Of a stretch of 64,000 nt of DNA, positions 32,403-44,938 are shown one piece after another; within the stretch, counting starts at the first letter, position 1, and every line of letters begins with the position of its first letter. Below the pieces are notes generated by a model, which worked only from the letters and a program-made list of their open reading frames with translations, had not been told where the DNA came from and searched no databases. This DNA comes from Lineus longissimus (lineage: Eukaryota; Nemertea; Pilidiophora; Heteronemertea; Lineidae). Location of the stretch: positions 14,882,501-14,946,500 of the forward strand of contig NC_088311.1 of the NCBI RefSeq assembly GCF_910592395.1, given 5' to 3'. The position numbers and the translations under genes are program-made.

Positions 32403-32673
32403 ATGCCTGAGTTCGTTGTCTGTTCGCATTTGCTCACCATGAGCCACGTATTTGACGCGGTGCGCAGGTATTTGCAAAACAAGACATACACCAGAGATGT
32501 CACTGCCAGGCAAAAGAACGATATTCGACGCCAAGCCAGGAATAACTACAAACTCGGCCCCGATGGTCGATGTCTCTTATACTCGTTCAATAATAAGGGA
32601 CCTAAGGACTTACGGAATTGGAAGGAGGTTGTCGAGAGTGATGAACAGAAAGGTCATACTGATTGTAAAAGAA
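32403..32673 (+). pseudogene. Integrase N-terminal fragment (Ginger/gypsy-like)
   Basis: RQKNDIRRQARNNYKLGPDGRCLLY then WKEVVESDEQKGHTDC resembles the N-terminal zinc-binding region of KRBA2/Ginger or gypsy integrases. The frame is cut at 32674 by a MITE. The catalytic core is not found downstream. A possible C-terminal piece of a similar protein lies at 35979-36120. Confidence 0.5.
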
Positions 32674-33115
32674 GAGACAAGACCACAATTGATTTTTTAA
32701 GCCTTTTAGCAGTTAAATTGTCAATGTTTGACCGCGACGCATCAAAGAATGCGTCAAGTAGTGAAACTGAAATTCGGATATGATATACGGGTTAGTCTTG
32801 CGAGTAACTGGTGCGATTTAAATTGGTGATTGACCACTGAATTTTTTTTTAATCGACAAATTAGACAGACTTTGATATTTCCACTCTTTTCAGCCAACTG
32901 GCAGAAAAAACTCAAAACACGCCCCCTATTACCCAATTAGCAAAATTCGAAATTAATTTTTTCATCAAATAATTTCTTTATATCTGTAGACTTGCCACAA
33001 CAAATATTTTTTCAATAGCTCTCCAAATATGTACTTGAGAGTAAAAAACATGCACTCGTCTAATTGATAGGCCTTGACCATCCAACCTATGAATATTCAT
33101 TAGTGGTCTTGTCTC
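32674..33115. mobile_element. MITE copy 1 (GAGACAAGACCAC ends)
   Basis: The 442-base unit has perfect 13-base inverted ends, GAGACAAGACCAC and GTGGTCTTGTCTC. It is almost identical to 33664-34106. It interrupts the integrase-like ORF 32403-32673. Non-coding. Confidence 0.8.
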
Positions 33116-33663
33116 AATGAAGGTACATTTCAGGGGTTAACATTTTGAGAATTTTTTCAAACCAATGTACATGACATCCCACAACTCTCCAACAAAGGAA
33201 AGTCATATCTGGACATTTTGGGAGAAATGAGAGACATTTCCAAGAGTGGTACACTGTGCCAAAAGCGACGAAAGAGGACAAAATCGACAAAAAGTCATGA
33301 TTTGCAGCCAACAGCACCAAATTCAAAGACCAGCCCTGGCCAGAATAAGCAAGCTATGGAGCTGAAAGTTTAGGATGTGATTTAGGAATATCTTTGCTGC
33401 TTAGGGAACAACTTTCAGAATCAAGGCCTAAGAAGTTTCAAAGAAATTACAAAATGAATGGCAACACAACAAGACTTGTAAAAATGAAACCGAACTTAGA
33501 CCGGGGCTCGGTTGGCTCATATTGGGGTCAAATTAAGTTTTTTTCTCATTATTTAAGCTTGTTTTGACCTTAAATCATCAGCAATACAATATTCTAAATG
33601 AATTAGAGTGATTTGAGCACATTCAAATTTTTCACTAAATTGACCCAAAATGTAGTGTAAATG
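33116..33663. other. Spacer between two MITE copies
   Basis: No recognisable gene is visible. It may be remnant sequence of the interrupted integrase element, but I cannot see the integrase core in it. Confidence 0.4.
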
Positions 33664-34106
33664 GAGACAAGACCACAATTGATTTTTTAAGCCTTTTAGC
33701 AGTTAAATTGTCAATGTTTGACCGCGACGCATCAAAGAATGCGTCAAGTAGTGAAACTGAAATTCGGATATGATATACGGGTTAGTCTTGCGAGTAACTG
33801 GTGCGATTTAAATTGGTGATTGACCACGGAAATTTTTTTTTAATCGACAAATTAGACAGACTTTGATATTTCCACTCTTTTCAGCCAACTGGCAGAAAAA
33901 ACTCAAAACACGCCCCCTATTACCCAATTAGCAAAATTCGAAATTAATTTTTTCATCAAATAATTTCTTTATATCTGTAGACTTGCCACAACAAATATTT
34001 TTTCAATACCTCTCCAAATATGTACTTGAGAGTTAAAAACATGCACTCGTCTAATTGATAGGCCTCGACCCTCCAACCTATGAATATTCATTAGTGGTCT
34101 TGTCTC
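33664..34106. mobile_element. MITE copy 2 (GAGACAAGACCAC ends)
   Basis: A 443-base near-identical partner of 32674-33115 in the same orientation. The low divergence points to recent activity or a local duplication. Confidence 0.8.
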
Positions 34107-35978
34107 AGAATTAAGGGTTGGCTAGAGGCACCACATTTTTGGCTAGAAAGTAAAATCTTAGAGCAATTAGAACTCCCAATTTCTAAGATGGGATGCAGTT
34201 CCCTGGAAAATTCGCATTCAAATTTTATTCCTTGAAATTTGCAAAATGACAAGAAGATGACAGAAAGGGAGGAACAAGTGGCCCAAGGGCCTGGCGCTCA
34301 GCTGAGTTAATATCATTAATATCTTCCCGGTGTTTAGTTCATTATGCATGAAAATGGCATGCTCCATGGTATTTGATATTCTTTTGCGTTCACTACGGTA
34401 CCAATGTTTTTGGTTGACATAATTATGCCACTGTTCATTCCTCATTCCTGACCATAATTGTGAAATCATCGTATGAAAATATTTACCGAAACATGAAGTT
34501 TATGCAATGAATGAGGATACTCATTGTCATAGCCTCGTTTACAAGTACGAAGTATTTTCCCGCGAATATTCAAAACTGCTTGGCTCCTTGCCAGTTAAAT
34601 AACATGTGACTATACACAAAATAGAAAACTTTGATGGAAATTGTAAATCATTTTTTTATCTATCAGGGGAAACAAGCTGATGATGATCAAATAAATAATT
34701 CATGAGAAATCGTTTTGTTGCTGAAGCTTGCATGACGAAGTTAATGCTAAACCTTTTCTTGTGGTCTACTGCGCCACCGTAGTTTTCTATTTAGACCAGC
34801 GATGACGTCATTTCTGGTGATTCCCTACGTTGTCCAATGAGCGCTTTTTAAAATGTGCCATTTGGTATTGTACAGTATGCAATGTATTTTTTCAGCGCTG
34901 CCAGTTGCCGAACAGAATGCCGTAGCTCCCTCAATTTCCAATCAATTTTTATGGGAGTGACATTATTGGATTGCTTAGAATGTCTACTTTTTACTCAGGA
35001 AAGAATCGTAGAACTAAAACTTAATAGGCGAACAGAATCATGCCGATTCACTGCACATACTGTGGGAATTCTCCACTTAAAAATACATCGGCGATGTCAT
35101 CGCGAACAGAGCATGCACTTCCGATATCGTTTTCACAAAAATGTGGTCAAATTTTCAAGAACTAATTTCTGAAAGTAGTCCCTAAAGACCTTATGACTAC
35201 CACTGAAACGAACTAGTGATAATATCGCCTACCAGACTCCTTTTTAAGCAGAAAATTGGGTACTTGAGTGTCATTGAGCTCCAAGATTATTGCACATGGC
35301 GTAAACAACATGCCGCCATTTTGTATCCGCTTCGGTATTTCGTACGCCGCTTATAATGCACCTTCTCAATTAAAACCAACATAATAAGGCCTTACATCGT
35401 TGATTGAATAGGAACACCACACAAAACACAATAAAGTGGGGGTACAATCGATTACGAAGCTGAAGTGAACAGTGATTTATTCCTGGAGCTACTGCTTTTG
35501 TTGTGTAGCTGTCATGTTTTGAGAACTGGCAAATAGGAGACTTCATTGATGGCTGACGTCATCGGGCGGGAATTTGAATCGGCAGAAATAATTAAAAGGC
35601 AGGTAGCTCCCTCTCCTGTTAAAATTTTGAACTTTTTCTCAATAAAATAGATTTTCAAGAATTTTATCTTAATATTAGAGCATATTTCGACTAATTCTGC
35701 TGCTCTTAGGCCGATATAGGCCAGTTTCCTTCATGCACTCTCGCTCGCAGGAAGTAGGTCGAATGGCGACAAATTTTGTTTTGAAAGTAGAGTTTGACCA
35801 GAAGTATCCAGAAATGCAAAATTGAAGTCTCTAGGTCTTACGGTTACAAAATGTGCACCATGGGTTTAACGGATGGACGGACGGATGGATGGATGGATGG
35901 ATGGATGGATGGATGGACAGACGGACGCCACTGAACAACTTATTTGACAAGCTCGGCTGACTTAGTCAGCTGAGCTAA
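34107..35978. repeat. Non-coding repeat region with GCTCAGCTGA inverted ends
   Basis: GCGCTCAGCTGAG near 34290 and its counterpart TCAGCTGAGC near 35968-35977 may be the ends of a non-autonomous element of about 1.7 kb. A GGAT/GGAC microsatellite is at about 35871-35928. No protein-coding gene is supported. A short ORF (34855-35172) has no recognisable feature. Confidence 0.4.
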
Positions 35979-36120
35979 AAATGGACCACCCATGGACAGG
36001 GCCATACAAGATTATAGAAGCCAAGCCTGAAAGAGCCATTATCCTTTGCAGAATTGTACCACCAGCAAGGAACTGAAGAACATGGTGAATGGTATAAAAC
36101 TCAAGAAGTACAACAGGTGG
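35979..36120 (+). pseudogene. Integrase GPY/F-module fragment
   Basis: WTGPYKIIEAKPERAIILC is the GPY/F motif that follows the catalytic core in gypsy, Ginger and Polinton integrases. A later ...KNMVNGIKLKKYN-like segment lies in a shifted frame. It lacks the core. It begins right at the end of the preceding repeat, which suggests that repeat was inserted in the gene. Confidence 0.5.
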
Positions 36121-36647
36121 GTGAAATAAATTCAATCGTTGGTGCTTCAAAATATACGTATGTAATTTTTTATCAAGAAACGTAAATGAATCATCACCTT
36201 GATTTAAATTCAGGTTATACGTAGCGACATTGGCCTGGGCGATATCTGTAAACATGTGCTTCATTGAAAGCGGTGTTGTACACGCTATCATGATCGCATA
36301 ACTGCATTTCAATCATTATTTGCAGGCCCGACTCTAAACCAACATTGCCGCCTGCCTCCGCTGATGCCAAACCGACGCCGTCTTGCTCGGGCAGACAAGA
36401 AGACCAAGGCCAACCACTTGTACAATATTCAGATTCTGATGCATGAGTATAAAAAGAATTGTGTTGATTTATCATTGAGGACTTCAGAACAAAATAAAAT
36501 TGAATAATCATATTTTTTGGTGAATAAAATCCAGTCATAATAGAAACGTGTCAATGAGTTAATGAGTTTGCATAGTAATAACCGTAATATGCTTATTATA
36601 CGCAGATAACATTATGAAGAAACAACGAGAAAATACGCATTAGAGAT

Positions 36648-36733
36648 GAAGAGACACGGCAGAGATTCGATCCTGGGTACCTAGAGTCTGAAAGGGAATA
36701 AACCAACGCATTAGCACACTGCGCCAACGAGGC
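36648..36733 (-). other. tRNA-derived SINE head (degenerate tRNA-like)
   Basis: On the minus strand GCCTCGTTGGCGCAGT with a following A-box-like TGGCGCAGTGTGC, then GGATCGAATCT as B box, resembles elongator tRNA-Met. The anticodon arm and 3' acceptor do not pair, so it is more likely a SINE or tRNA pseudogene than a tRNA gene. Confidence 0.5.
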
Positions 36734-37502
36734 GAACTGGCAGCCACCCCGTTTTTTCATTGTGAAAGCAGTTTACAAACCTGAGGCCTAGGTTCCCATA
36801 TTACTCAATAATTAAAGGTTACATACAGGCTTAAACTGATACCGCACAGTTATTCAACACATTTCCGCGTCTCTGCCTAGGGCAAATAATTTCAGTTTTC
36901 TCACAGGAGGCATGAACTAGCCTGCCCTAGGGGTGCAATGAAAATCATGACTTAGGTAAATTTAATTGCCCTATCGGGCATCCAATATCAAAAATTTCTA
37001 GTACAGGATGCCATATCGGGCATCCTGTGCATAGGACATCCTGTGCATAGGGCATCCTGTTCTATTACACCGGTAGTTAATGAATTATCAAATTATCAAA
37101 TTTTATCCGTATTGCACTCGGGACTCGGCGTTCTATTTCAGAATCACCGGATAATCAATTCCCCGAATCGTTACCCACGATGCATTGGGAAACACAAGTG
37201 ACGTTGGTAGTTACCACCATTTTGTTAATCCCTGTTATGTCATCCTTCTGTCATACACCCAGAAATGTTGGTGTCCCCCGCAGCGCCAGATTATTTATGG
37301 ACAGAAAAACCCCTATGTCAAGAATTGTTTTGTGGATTCTCCGGGCACGTCAGAATAAGGAAATCTATCAGCTGGTCTAATGACAATACATATGTTAATG
37401 ATAAAAATGGCGGTATTGACCTACGTCACCTGCTTGGCGCTGTCAGTGACAGAGGGAACCAATTCGCAATTCCCCACACTGCTGAAGGAAATTGTTGCAA
37501 AT
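36734..37502. other. Non-coding stretch with short tandem words
   Basis: Repeats of CATCCTGTGCATAGG-type units lie at about 36990-37060. Open frames in 37180-37500 show no domain. This includes the 3' flank of the HARBI1-like gene. Confidence 0.4.
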
Positions 37503-38895
37503 TTAATGAAAGAAGGTATCACGCAAATGATCTCTTACAACCCTTCCAGTAACAGTATCGTCATCAATGGGATCAAGGTTGTATTGATTCTCCAAGATTG
37601 GCTCCATCACATCCTGCCGCTTCAGTGCAGTGTTGTTGAGGATTACACAGCAGACTATCACTTTACAGGTCTGTTCTGGGACCAGCCGAATTTCATCGTG
37701 CAAGCAATGGAACCGCCTCTTTAAAATGCCAAAGGCCTGCTCAACTCGTGTCCTGGTTCGTGCTTGGGCGGCATTATATCTGGCTTCTTCAGGTGTTGGA
37801 TCCCGATAAGGTGTCATCAGGTATGGTTCAAGTGCATAACCTTTGTCTCCCAAAAGGAATCCATCATGTGGAGCTGAAATTGTAAATACAATATTGTAAA
37901 TGTAATAATTGTTTTCAAAATGAATGAATTCTATACTAATTTATTGAATATGAGAATATCAATGTTTTTTTTGTCATTTTATGCATAACATGGGGTTTCT
38001 TGTTTATATATTATATATTTTTTCAAATAAGCATGATACTGTTGATCTGGTAGTATGCCTATTTGATAATTTCTTTTCTACTACGTGTATGTTAGTTATA
38101 AATGTTGATGAAGTTCCAATTAAATTATTTTTCTATCTATCAAATTACTTGTTTTTAGTGGGTATCACACATGTCTGAATTACCTTGGTAAGCAAGTTCG
38201 CGGCCAATGGATGACACCTTGAATATTCTACTGTCGTGAACACTTCCCGGCCATTTGGCTACACGATTTGTGGCAATGCGATCAGCATCACATATCATCT
38301 GCAATACCAAAAAAGTGGAAATTGAAATATTATTTCTGGGTTTCTGCCGGGGGGGGGGGGGGGGACAACTGCCAAGATTGTCCGAAAAACAGCCAAAATT
38401 TGACCTTTCGACCAGGAATTTCTGCAAAATTGAGGTTTGGTTCCCCCTCTTGAATTTTTTTCTGGCAGAAACACTGTACTTTCAAAATGTTTCATACTTA
38501 GCAATGATTTTAATTCATACTATGCCAGGAATCAGGATATTCACATTTCAGATGGACATGCAATCTCTTATACTAGATCAGGCCTCCAATGAGCCAGGCT
38601 CTGAAAGTGAACCTGATCTCGTTCCAAGATGACTAAATCAGAAAGCCAGCCAGCTGGTCATCTGGTAATAAATGCAATGCATGTTTGTTGTACTTTGGTG
38701 AAGGCCTACCGACATTATGTGCACATTTTGTTACTAAGTAGGGCTACCAACTGACTTTTGAAAGTGTTCTATTCATACATGCTTACCTGAACATTGATGC
38801 TGTGAATGGATTTGCGACAGACATAAACATCCTCAAATTGAGATGGGGCTTGTATCTTTATCTGTGTGCAGTCCAAAGCACCGATTACGTTAGGG
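37503..38895 (-). pseudogene. HARBI1-like Harbinger transposase, 5' end removed by BEL/Pao insertion
   Basis: Three minus-strand exons have GT/AG borders: 38895-38787, 38298-38184 and 37873-37503. They supply the PIF/Harbinger DDE_4 triad: [10 protein letters not shown] (first Asp), LGDKGYALEPYL (second Asp) and RVEQAFGILKRRF (Glu). HDSRIF lies in the middle exon. The gene breaks at about 38896, where LTR sequence of a BEL/Pao element begins, so its 5' part must lie beyond the element, outside the window. The visible exons have no stops. A G-run of about 15 bases sits in the intron near 38350. Confidence 0.75.
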
Positions 38896-39199
38896 CTCGT
38901 TTTCGAAATAGTTGATAACTAACGATGGTTCACATAAGAGGACTGTATATTCTTCGAGATAAAATCATATACGTTGCAACTGCACAAAAAAACATTCTAC
39001 ACTATGGCACAGCTGGAACTAGACTAACAAACCCAACTAACTAACATGTACACAAACGGGTTACACCCAAATCCAGCAAAAGAATTCAGTTTCATTCCTA
39101 TACATATTAAGAATCAAGGTAACAATTCACTAGCCATTCACTATAAGCTTAACTACTTTTCTAACTAGAGTCAGTCAATTCACAATTTAGGCGCGAACA
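38890..39199 (-). repeat. 3' LTR of the BEL/Pao element
   Basis: On the minus strand the purine tract AAGGCTGGGGGCA is followed by TGTTCGCGCC, a typical LTR start after a polypurine tract. The LTR runs to about 38890, where HARBI1-like coding sequence resumes. The exact end and target duplication could not be fixed without the 5' LTR. Confidence 0.55.
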
Positions 39200-39248
39200 T
39201 GCCCCCAGCCTTGAATGACTAGATCAGTTACATTCAATATCACATCAT

Positions 39249-39482
39249 CTAATTCTCAGCTGGCAACAGCAGCGCCAACTTCACCACATGGCGCCTAAGT
39301 AGCCCACCAGCGGTTTTCAAGGTAACCACACGCACAAGTCCGTCCTTGCCAGGATGAACCTGGACAATTCTACCCATAAGCCATTTCATGGGTGGCAAGC
39401 TCGGCTCACGCAATGTGACTAGATCTCCAACAGACAAGTTCTTCTGAGGCCGCGGCCATTTATTTCGTTGCAAATCGTTCAA
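39249..39482 (-). pseudogene. BEL/Pao pol C-terminal (DUF5641-like) segment
   Basis: VGDLVTLREPSLPPMKWLMGRIV and VRVVTLKTAGG match the conserved C-terminal domain that follows the integrase in Pao-type pol proteins. It ends with a stop at 39249. It is separated from the integrase core by a frame break near 39490-39560. Confidence 0.75.
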
Positions 39483-39566
39483 ATATTCTAGAGATCACCT
39501 ATTCCAGAAATGTTAATGCAACAACTCTGCAAGTGTTGCCACCTACTTAGTCTATTTACTGGCACA

Positions 39567-40205
39567 TCAGTGAGATCTGGTTCCGGCAAGGTTCTCAGCA
39601 GAGATGAGGAAATGTCCCGGAGTGAGGACCTGGAGATCTGTGCTCAGTGGACATAGAGGTCGTGAGTTTAGACAAGCCTCTATCTGACACAGAACTGTAT
39701 ACATCTCCTCGTAGGTCAAACGAGCATTTCCAATGACACGATTCCAGTGATGCTTGACGCTCTTAATTCCAGCCTCCCAGAGACCACCAAAGTGACTACC
39801 AAGTGGAGGAGAGAATTGCCAACTTATATTTTCTTCAGCCAAAGCTTTTGCCACGGTCTCGTTGTGCGATCTAGAGTCATACAGTTTCTTCAAGTCGCGC
39901 ATTTCTCGGTATCCACCGCGAAAATTGCTGTCATTGCTGCCATTGTCACTAAACACTGTCACAGGTTTCCCGCGGCGGGAAATGAACCTACGGAAGGCCG
40001 CCAGAAACGCTTCTGTAGTTAGGCCACAGACTAGTTCCAGATGCACTGCTTTCACCGCTAAGCATATAAACAATGCAATCCATGCTTTCTCAGTTTTGCA
40101 CCCTCGGCCTCTACCAATCCTAAGCAAGAGGGGGCCAGCGTAGTCAACACCGCACACAGAGAATACCCTCGCAGGCGTCAGTCTTTCAGCAGGAAGAGGT
40201 CCCAT
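39567..40205 (-). pseudogene. BEL/Pao integrase core
   Basis: The first acidic residue is in VCGVDYAGPL, the second in VFSDNGSND and the Glu in HFGGLWEAGIKSVKHH, the complete D,D,E set of a Pao integrase. Its function would be insertion of the cDNA. The frame is open but set off by a stop from the upstream RNase H segment. Confidence 0.8.
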
Positions 40206-40208
40206 TTT

Positions 40209-41520
40209 CTAATGAATTGCGTTCGCGCGTTGTCTGCAACATACTACGCACTGACGCACAAAGTTACTCACCAAGTTTTGCGCACCTATTATCCAGTATC
40301 TTTGGCGCAAGGAAGCTAGCAGCAGCTGCGGTCCAGCATGCAAGTTGCGCTTATGTTCAGCGTCAATGATCAACATTGTCAGCTTATGCTTAGCTGGTAA
40401 TAGAATCGGATGTGGTGTCGCGAATTTAAGCGTACATTCCTGAAGTCTACCTCCAACGCAGAGAACATTCTCACTGTTCAAGAAGGGGCACAATGCCTGT
40501 AAGTTTTTTGAGACCATAGTTTCACCAGCTTTCAGCCTCGCGATGTCCTCACTGAATTCATCACTCTGTGCCTGCTTAATCCAAAGCTTTAAAGCACTGT
40601 CTAATTCAGCACACGTAAGCGGACCCTTAAGCACATGTTTCCCAGGATCACGTGCCTGTAGCCATCGTAAGCAGCACGAGCTAATGCGGACAAGCTTGTA
40701 CAGAACTGAGTACGGAAACAAGTCAAAGTTCGCCATCGCGCTTGATTCCATTACATGTACATGCGCCAAAGCTATGTCAATCCTTGTCGATTTCATTTCA
40801 CGCTTGGTTTCCACGCTGTCACTGACACGATGCAACTCCGGCCAATTTTCAGAGGATTCCGCCAACCAAGCTGGACCATGCCGCCACAGATCGTGAGTGA
40901 CTAGTTCAGACGCGAGTATACCACGTGACGCGCAATCGCTTTGGTTCCCATAGCCAGGACAGAACCTCCATTGCGACGGGTTCATCAAACTTTGAATTTC
41001 GCTGACTCTATTGGCAACAAACGTTTTCCATCTGGTAGGATTCCCGTGGATCCAATCTAAAGTTACAGTCGAGTCCGACCAAGCATGAAGTGTCACATGA
41101 GCCAATTTCAACGCCGTCTGTACCCTATGCAATAATCTAGCTATGAGCAATGCTGCACATAGCTCAAACCTCGGCAACGAGATCTGTTTCGTTGGCGCTA
41201 CTTTCGTTTTCGAACAGACTAGAGTCACTAAGACAGTACCATCCATCTGAAGAGTACGCAAGTACACGACGCCCGCATAGCCTTGTTCGGAGGCATCGCC
41301 TAATCCATGCAATTGATATTCCACAACCTTGATACCAGTCTTAGGCACAATGCATCGATTCACTTCGAAGTGTCCAACATTTTCATGTTCGATTTCCAAA
41401 GTAACCATGCGCGCAGCTCAGTGTCTGGCAACACATCATCCCAGTTTAGGCCTAGCAACCACAGTTTCTGAAACATTGCTTTCGCGCACATCACTGTAGG
41501 TGCCAACAAGCATAGCGTAA
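40209..41520 (-). pseudogene. BEL/Pao RNase H and integrase zinc-binding region
   Basis: LGDASEQGYAGVVYL, RFELCAALLIARLL and AWSDSTVTLDWI hold the acidic residues of RNase H. Further on, HAGPQLLLASLRQRYWIIG and CVVCCRQRA form the H2C2 zinc-binding module of the integrase. The beginning (AMFQKLWLLGLNWDDVLP) lies in an overlapping frame at 41545-41410, which shows a frameshift. A satellite-bearing insertion at 41523 separates this part from the RT. Confidence 0.8.
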
Positions 41521-41522
41521 AT

Positions 41523-43205
41523 GTCCCCCGTCGCCATATGGGCATGGGTACTCAATGACACTGTCGAAAATGTGTTACCAGAATCTCTTGTTCTTGAAAT
41601 CATAGAGCACAATGCGATTTTCATGATTTTCAGAAAGCGCCCCCTATGGGCTAGAAAAATGGTTGAAACTAAAAACTCACGTGATATACTGTGTACCTTT
41701 GTTAGCTTATTCTACCATAAAAATTTGGTAAAGATCGGATGAATATTAAGCGAGTTCTAACACTTTATGTGTTTTTGGTTTTGGCCCCCTGGTGGCCAAG
41801 TCGAAAATCAAACTCGGCCGATTTTACATCGCGACACACCTTTGGCCTGTCCTCTATCAGCACACCAAATTTCAAGCCAAAATATTTTGTCGTTCAGAAG
41901 TTACAGAGCGGAAGGGGATTTTCATGATTTTCAGAAAGCGCCCCCTATGGGCCAGAAAATGGCTGAAACTAAAAACTCGGGTGATATATCGTGTACCTTT
42001 GCTAGCTTAGTCTAGCATAAAAATTTGGTAAAGATCGGATGAATATTAAGCGAGTTCTAACACTTTATGTGTTTTTGGTTTTGGCCCCCTGGTGGCCAAG
42101 TCGAGAATCAAACTCGGCCGATTTTTCGACGCGACACACCTTTGGCCCGCTCTCTATCAGCACACCAAATTTCAAACAAAAATACTTTGTCGTTCAGAAG
42201 TTACAGAGCGGAAAGGAATTTTCATGATTTTCAGAAAGCCCCCCCTATGGGCTAGAAAAATGGTTGAAACTAAAAACTTGCGTGATATATTGCGTACCTT
42301 TGTCAGCTTATTCTACCATAAAAAGTTGGTAAAAATCGGACGAATATTAAGCGAGTTCTAACACTTTATGTGTTTTTGGTTTGGGCCCCCTGGTGGCCAA
42401 GTCGAGAATCAAACTTGGCCGATTTTTCGACGCGACACACCTTTGGCCCGCCCTCTATCAGCACACAAAATTTCGAACACCAATATTTTGTCGTTCAGAA
42501 GTTACAGAGCGGAAGGGGATTTTCATGATTTTCAGAAAGCGCCCCCTATGGGCTAGAAAAATGGTTGAAACTAAAAACTCATGTGATATACTGTGTACCT
42601 TTGTTAGCTTATTCTACCATAAAAATTTGGTAAAGATCGGATGAATATTAAGCGAGTTCTAACACTTTATGTGTTTTTGGTTTTGGCCCCCTGGTGGCCA
42701 AGTCGAGAATCAAACTCGGCCGATTTTACATCGCGACACACCTTTGGCCTGTCCTCTATCAGCACACCAAATTTCAAGCCAAAATATTTTGTCGTTCAGA
42801 AGTTACAGAGCGGAAGGGGATTTTCATGATTTTCAGAAAGCGCCCCCTATGGGCCAGAAAATGGCTGAAACTAAAAACTCGGGTGATATATCGTGTACCT
42901 TTGCTAGCTTAGTCTACCATAAAAATTTGGTAAAGATCGGATGAATATCAAGCGAGTTCTAACACTTTATGTGTTTTTGGTTTTTGCCCCCTGGTGGCCA
43001 AGTCGAGAATCAAACTCGGCCGATTTTACATCGCGACACACCTTTGGCCCGCCCTCTATCAGCACACCAAATTTCAATCCAAAATATTTTGTCGTTCAGA
43101 AGTTACAGAGCGGAAGGGAACACTAGCGGCGAGCGGCGAGCGGCGAGCGGCACTGCAGACGGACGGGCGGTATTTCCATATCCCCCTCCGAGGGCTCCGG
43201 GGGAC
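41523..43205. mobile_element. Insertion made of ~300-bp tandem repeats within pol
   Basis: Five units of about 300 bp start with CACTTTATGTGTTTTTGG (about 41761, 42061, 42361, 42662 and 42962). They are flanked by ends carrying GTCCCCCG on the left and its complement on the right. The RT frame stops at the right edge and the pol frame continues after the left edge, so the array sits inside the pol gene as an insertion. The many short ORFs repeated through it are not genes. Confidence 0.7.
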
Positions 43206-43996
43206 AATAATCCCAGTGGATCAAACACCTTACATGTCTCTGACAGTAACTTGCGCTTTGTCACGTTATCAGGGTTCTGGTCTTCACTAGCACCGAAATC
43301 TACTCGGTACAGAAATGAATCAGATAAAGAGTCCCATACAACTCCAAGTGTTTTTCTCACTGGAGTGTCCAGTGTATGTAGGTCCATATCCAAGACACCA
43401 TCATTAGATTTCTGTATAGACTGAATCACAGCAGGGTCATTGCAGATCCATTTTCTAAGCTCAAGGTAAGCACATTCAGTAATACCATCAAGTTGACATT
43501 TCAAACAGATGTCACCAGCTGTATCCTCTGCCCCAGAAACCACATCATCCATATAGAGATCATTCTCAAGCACAGGTGCTGCAAGAGGGTAATTGTCCTT
43601 TTCATCATGCGCCAATTGCTTTAGCACACGCTGTGCGTGGTGTGGAGACGATGCAACTCCGAAAGTCACAACAGTCATTCGATAGTCACCGATTTCATCT
43701 GTACGGTTGTCTCGCCACACAAAACGATGATAGTCCTTATCAGAATCTGCTAACCGAAATTGCCTGTACATCTTGGCAACATCTGCTGAAAGCGCCACTG
43801 GGTGTTTCCTGAATCTCACTAGAGGATCAAATAGGTAATCCTGTACTTTCGGCCCAACCATCAAGCGGTCATTCAGTGAGACACCAGTTGATGTTTTTGC
43901 AGATGCATCAAACACAACGCGTAATTTTGTTGTAGTGCTAGAGTCTTTGATAACACAATTGTGAGGCAAGTGGTACGCTTTGTTTTCACATTCATT
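43206..43996 (-). pseudogene. BEL/Pao reverse transcriptase, main part
   Basis: LRVVFDASAKT, VALSADVAKMYRQF and the catalytic YMDDVVSG identify the Pao reverse transcriptase palm. It continues to KVFDPLGLLSP at the right edge of the satellite insertion. Its upstream end lies at the Harbinger insertion (ATT at 43994-43996). The frame resumes in register at 47513. It is non-functional as it stands because of the insertions. Confidence 0.85.
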
Positions 43997-44938
43997 GGGT
44001 GAGGTCACAACCAGTTTTACACCTGGTGTTGGGTGTTAGTGTTTGTATCACACCTAATCTGTACCCCTTAACACCGAGTGTTAGTTCACACCAAGGACTG
44101 AAGTGTTCCGTGTTGGTGTTAGGTGTCAGGTGTTTGGTGTATAGTAGTGGCAGACATTTTGTTTCCCACTTCAACAGCCTTTTGGAGCCGATTCCACATT
44201 TTACCCCACTGTGCATGCCTGAAAGGGGCTCCCAAGACACGGATCAAAGAGAAAGGTTGGTACTTATTAGTAACTGTCATCTTTTAAGCTGGAATTAATT
44301 CAAAAATGGGCCAAAATCAACTCATCATGACAGGGAATTCTCTCTACACAGGGCTATGTGTACACCATGTACTAGAGCACATAAGACCTATTCAGAGCCT
44401 GCGAAACTGAACACTTTTGATGAATCTAATTAAATGAAATCAGGGCCTAATGGTAGATTTCACTCAGCCTGGATGGCACATAGTGACCAGACATAGAGTA
44501 GGATTCCAGGAAACATTACGAAGATTCAAGGAACCCATGTTAGCTGTCCTTGCTTTCCTTCCCTGGCATTGCTTTCAACTGAGGATTTACAAGCTTGGTA
44601 AAACAGCCCTTCAAAACAGCAACAGAGTTTTTTTACCATGGGTTCTGCATAAGTGATAATAGATGCCGGCGCTGGGGTCTGACTTTAGGGAAAAATCAGA
44701 GCCGAGCCAAGAGCCCTTAGACTCGGGCCTTGCTGGTAAAGCCTGTCACTGAGTTATGCATCTACATACATAGGTTTTCTTTGTTCAGCATTAGGTCCAG
44801 GTCCCATGTTCTGCTCAATTTTCAGCCCCATTTTTTTGTCTTGGCTATGATTATTGGGGTAGGGCGTTTCCCCCAGTGCCACTTGCATTCAAATTCAGCT
44901 GTCAAATTATTTAATCCATTATCTCCACTTTCAGAAAA

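Noticed and set aside
36648-36733. Functional tRNA-Met gene
   Set aside because: Only the promoter-like boxes and the 5' acceptor resemble the tRNA; the arms do not pair.
38341-38355. G-runs at 38350 and 10880 as G-quadruplex signals
   Set aside because: Single homopolymer runs without the spaced tract pattern; more likely slippage or assembly artefacts.
41739-43290. Many similar short ORFs (MCFWFWPPGG, MNIKRVLTLYVF and MAKSRIKLG types)
   Set aside because: They recur every ~300 bases because the DNA is a tandem repeat. They are not conserved as coding beyond the repeat itself.
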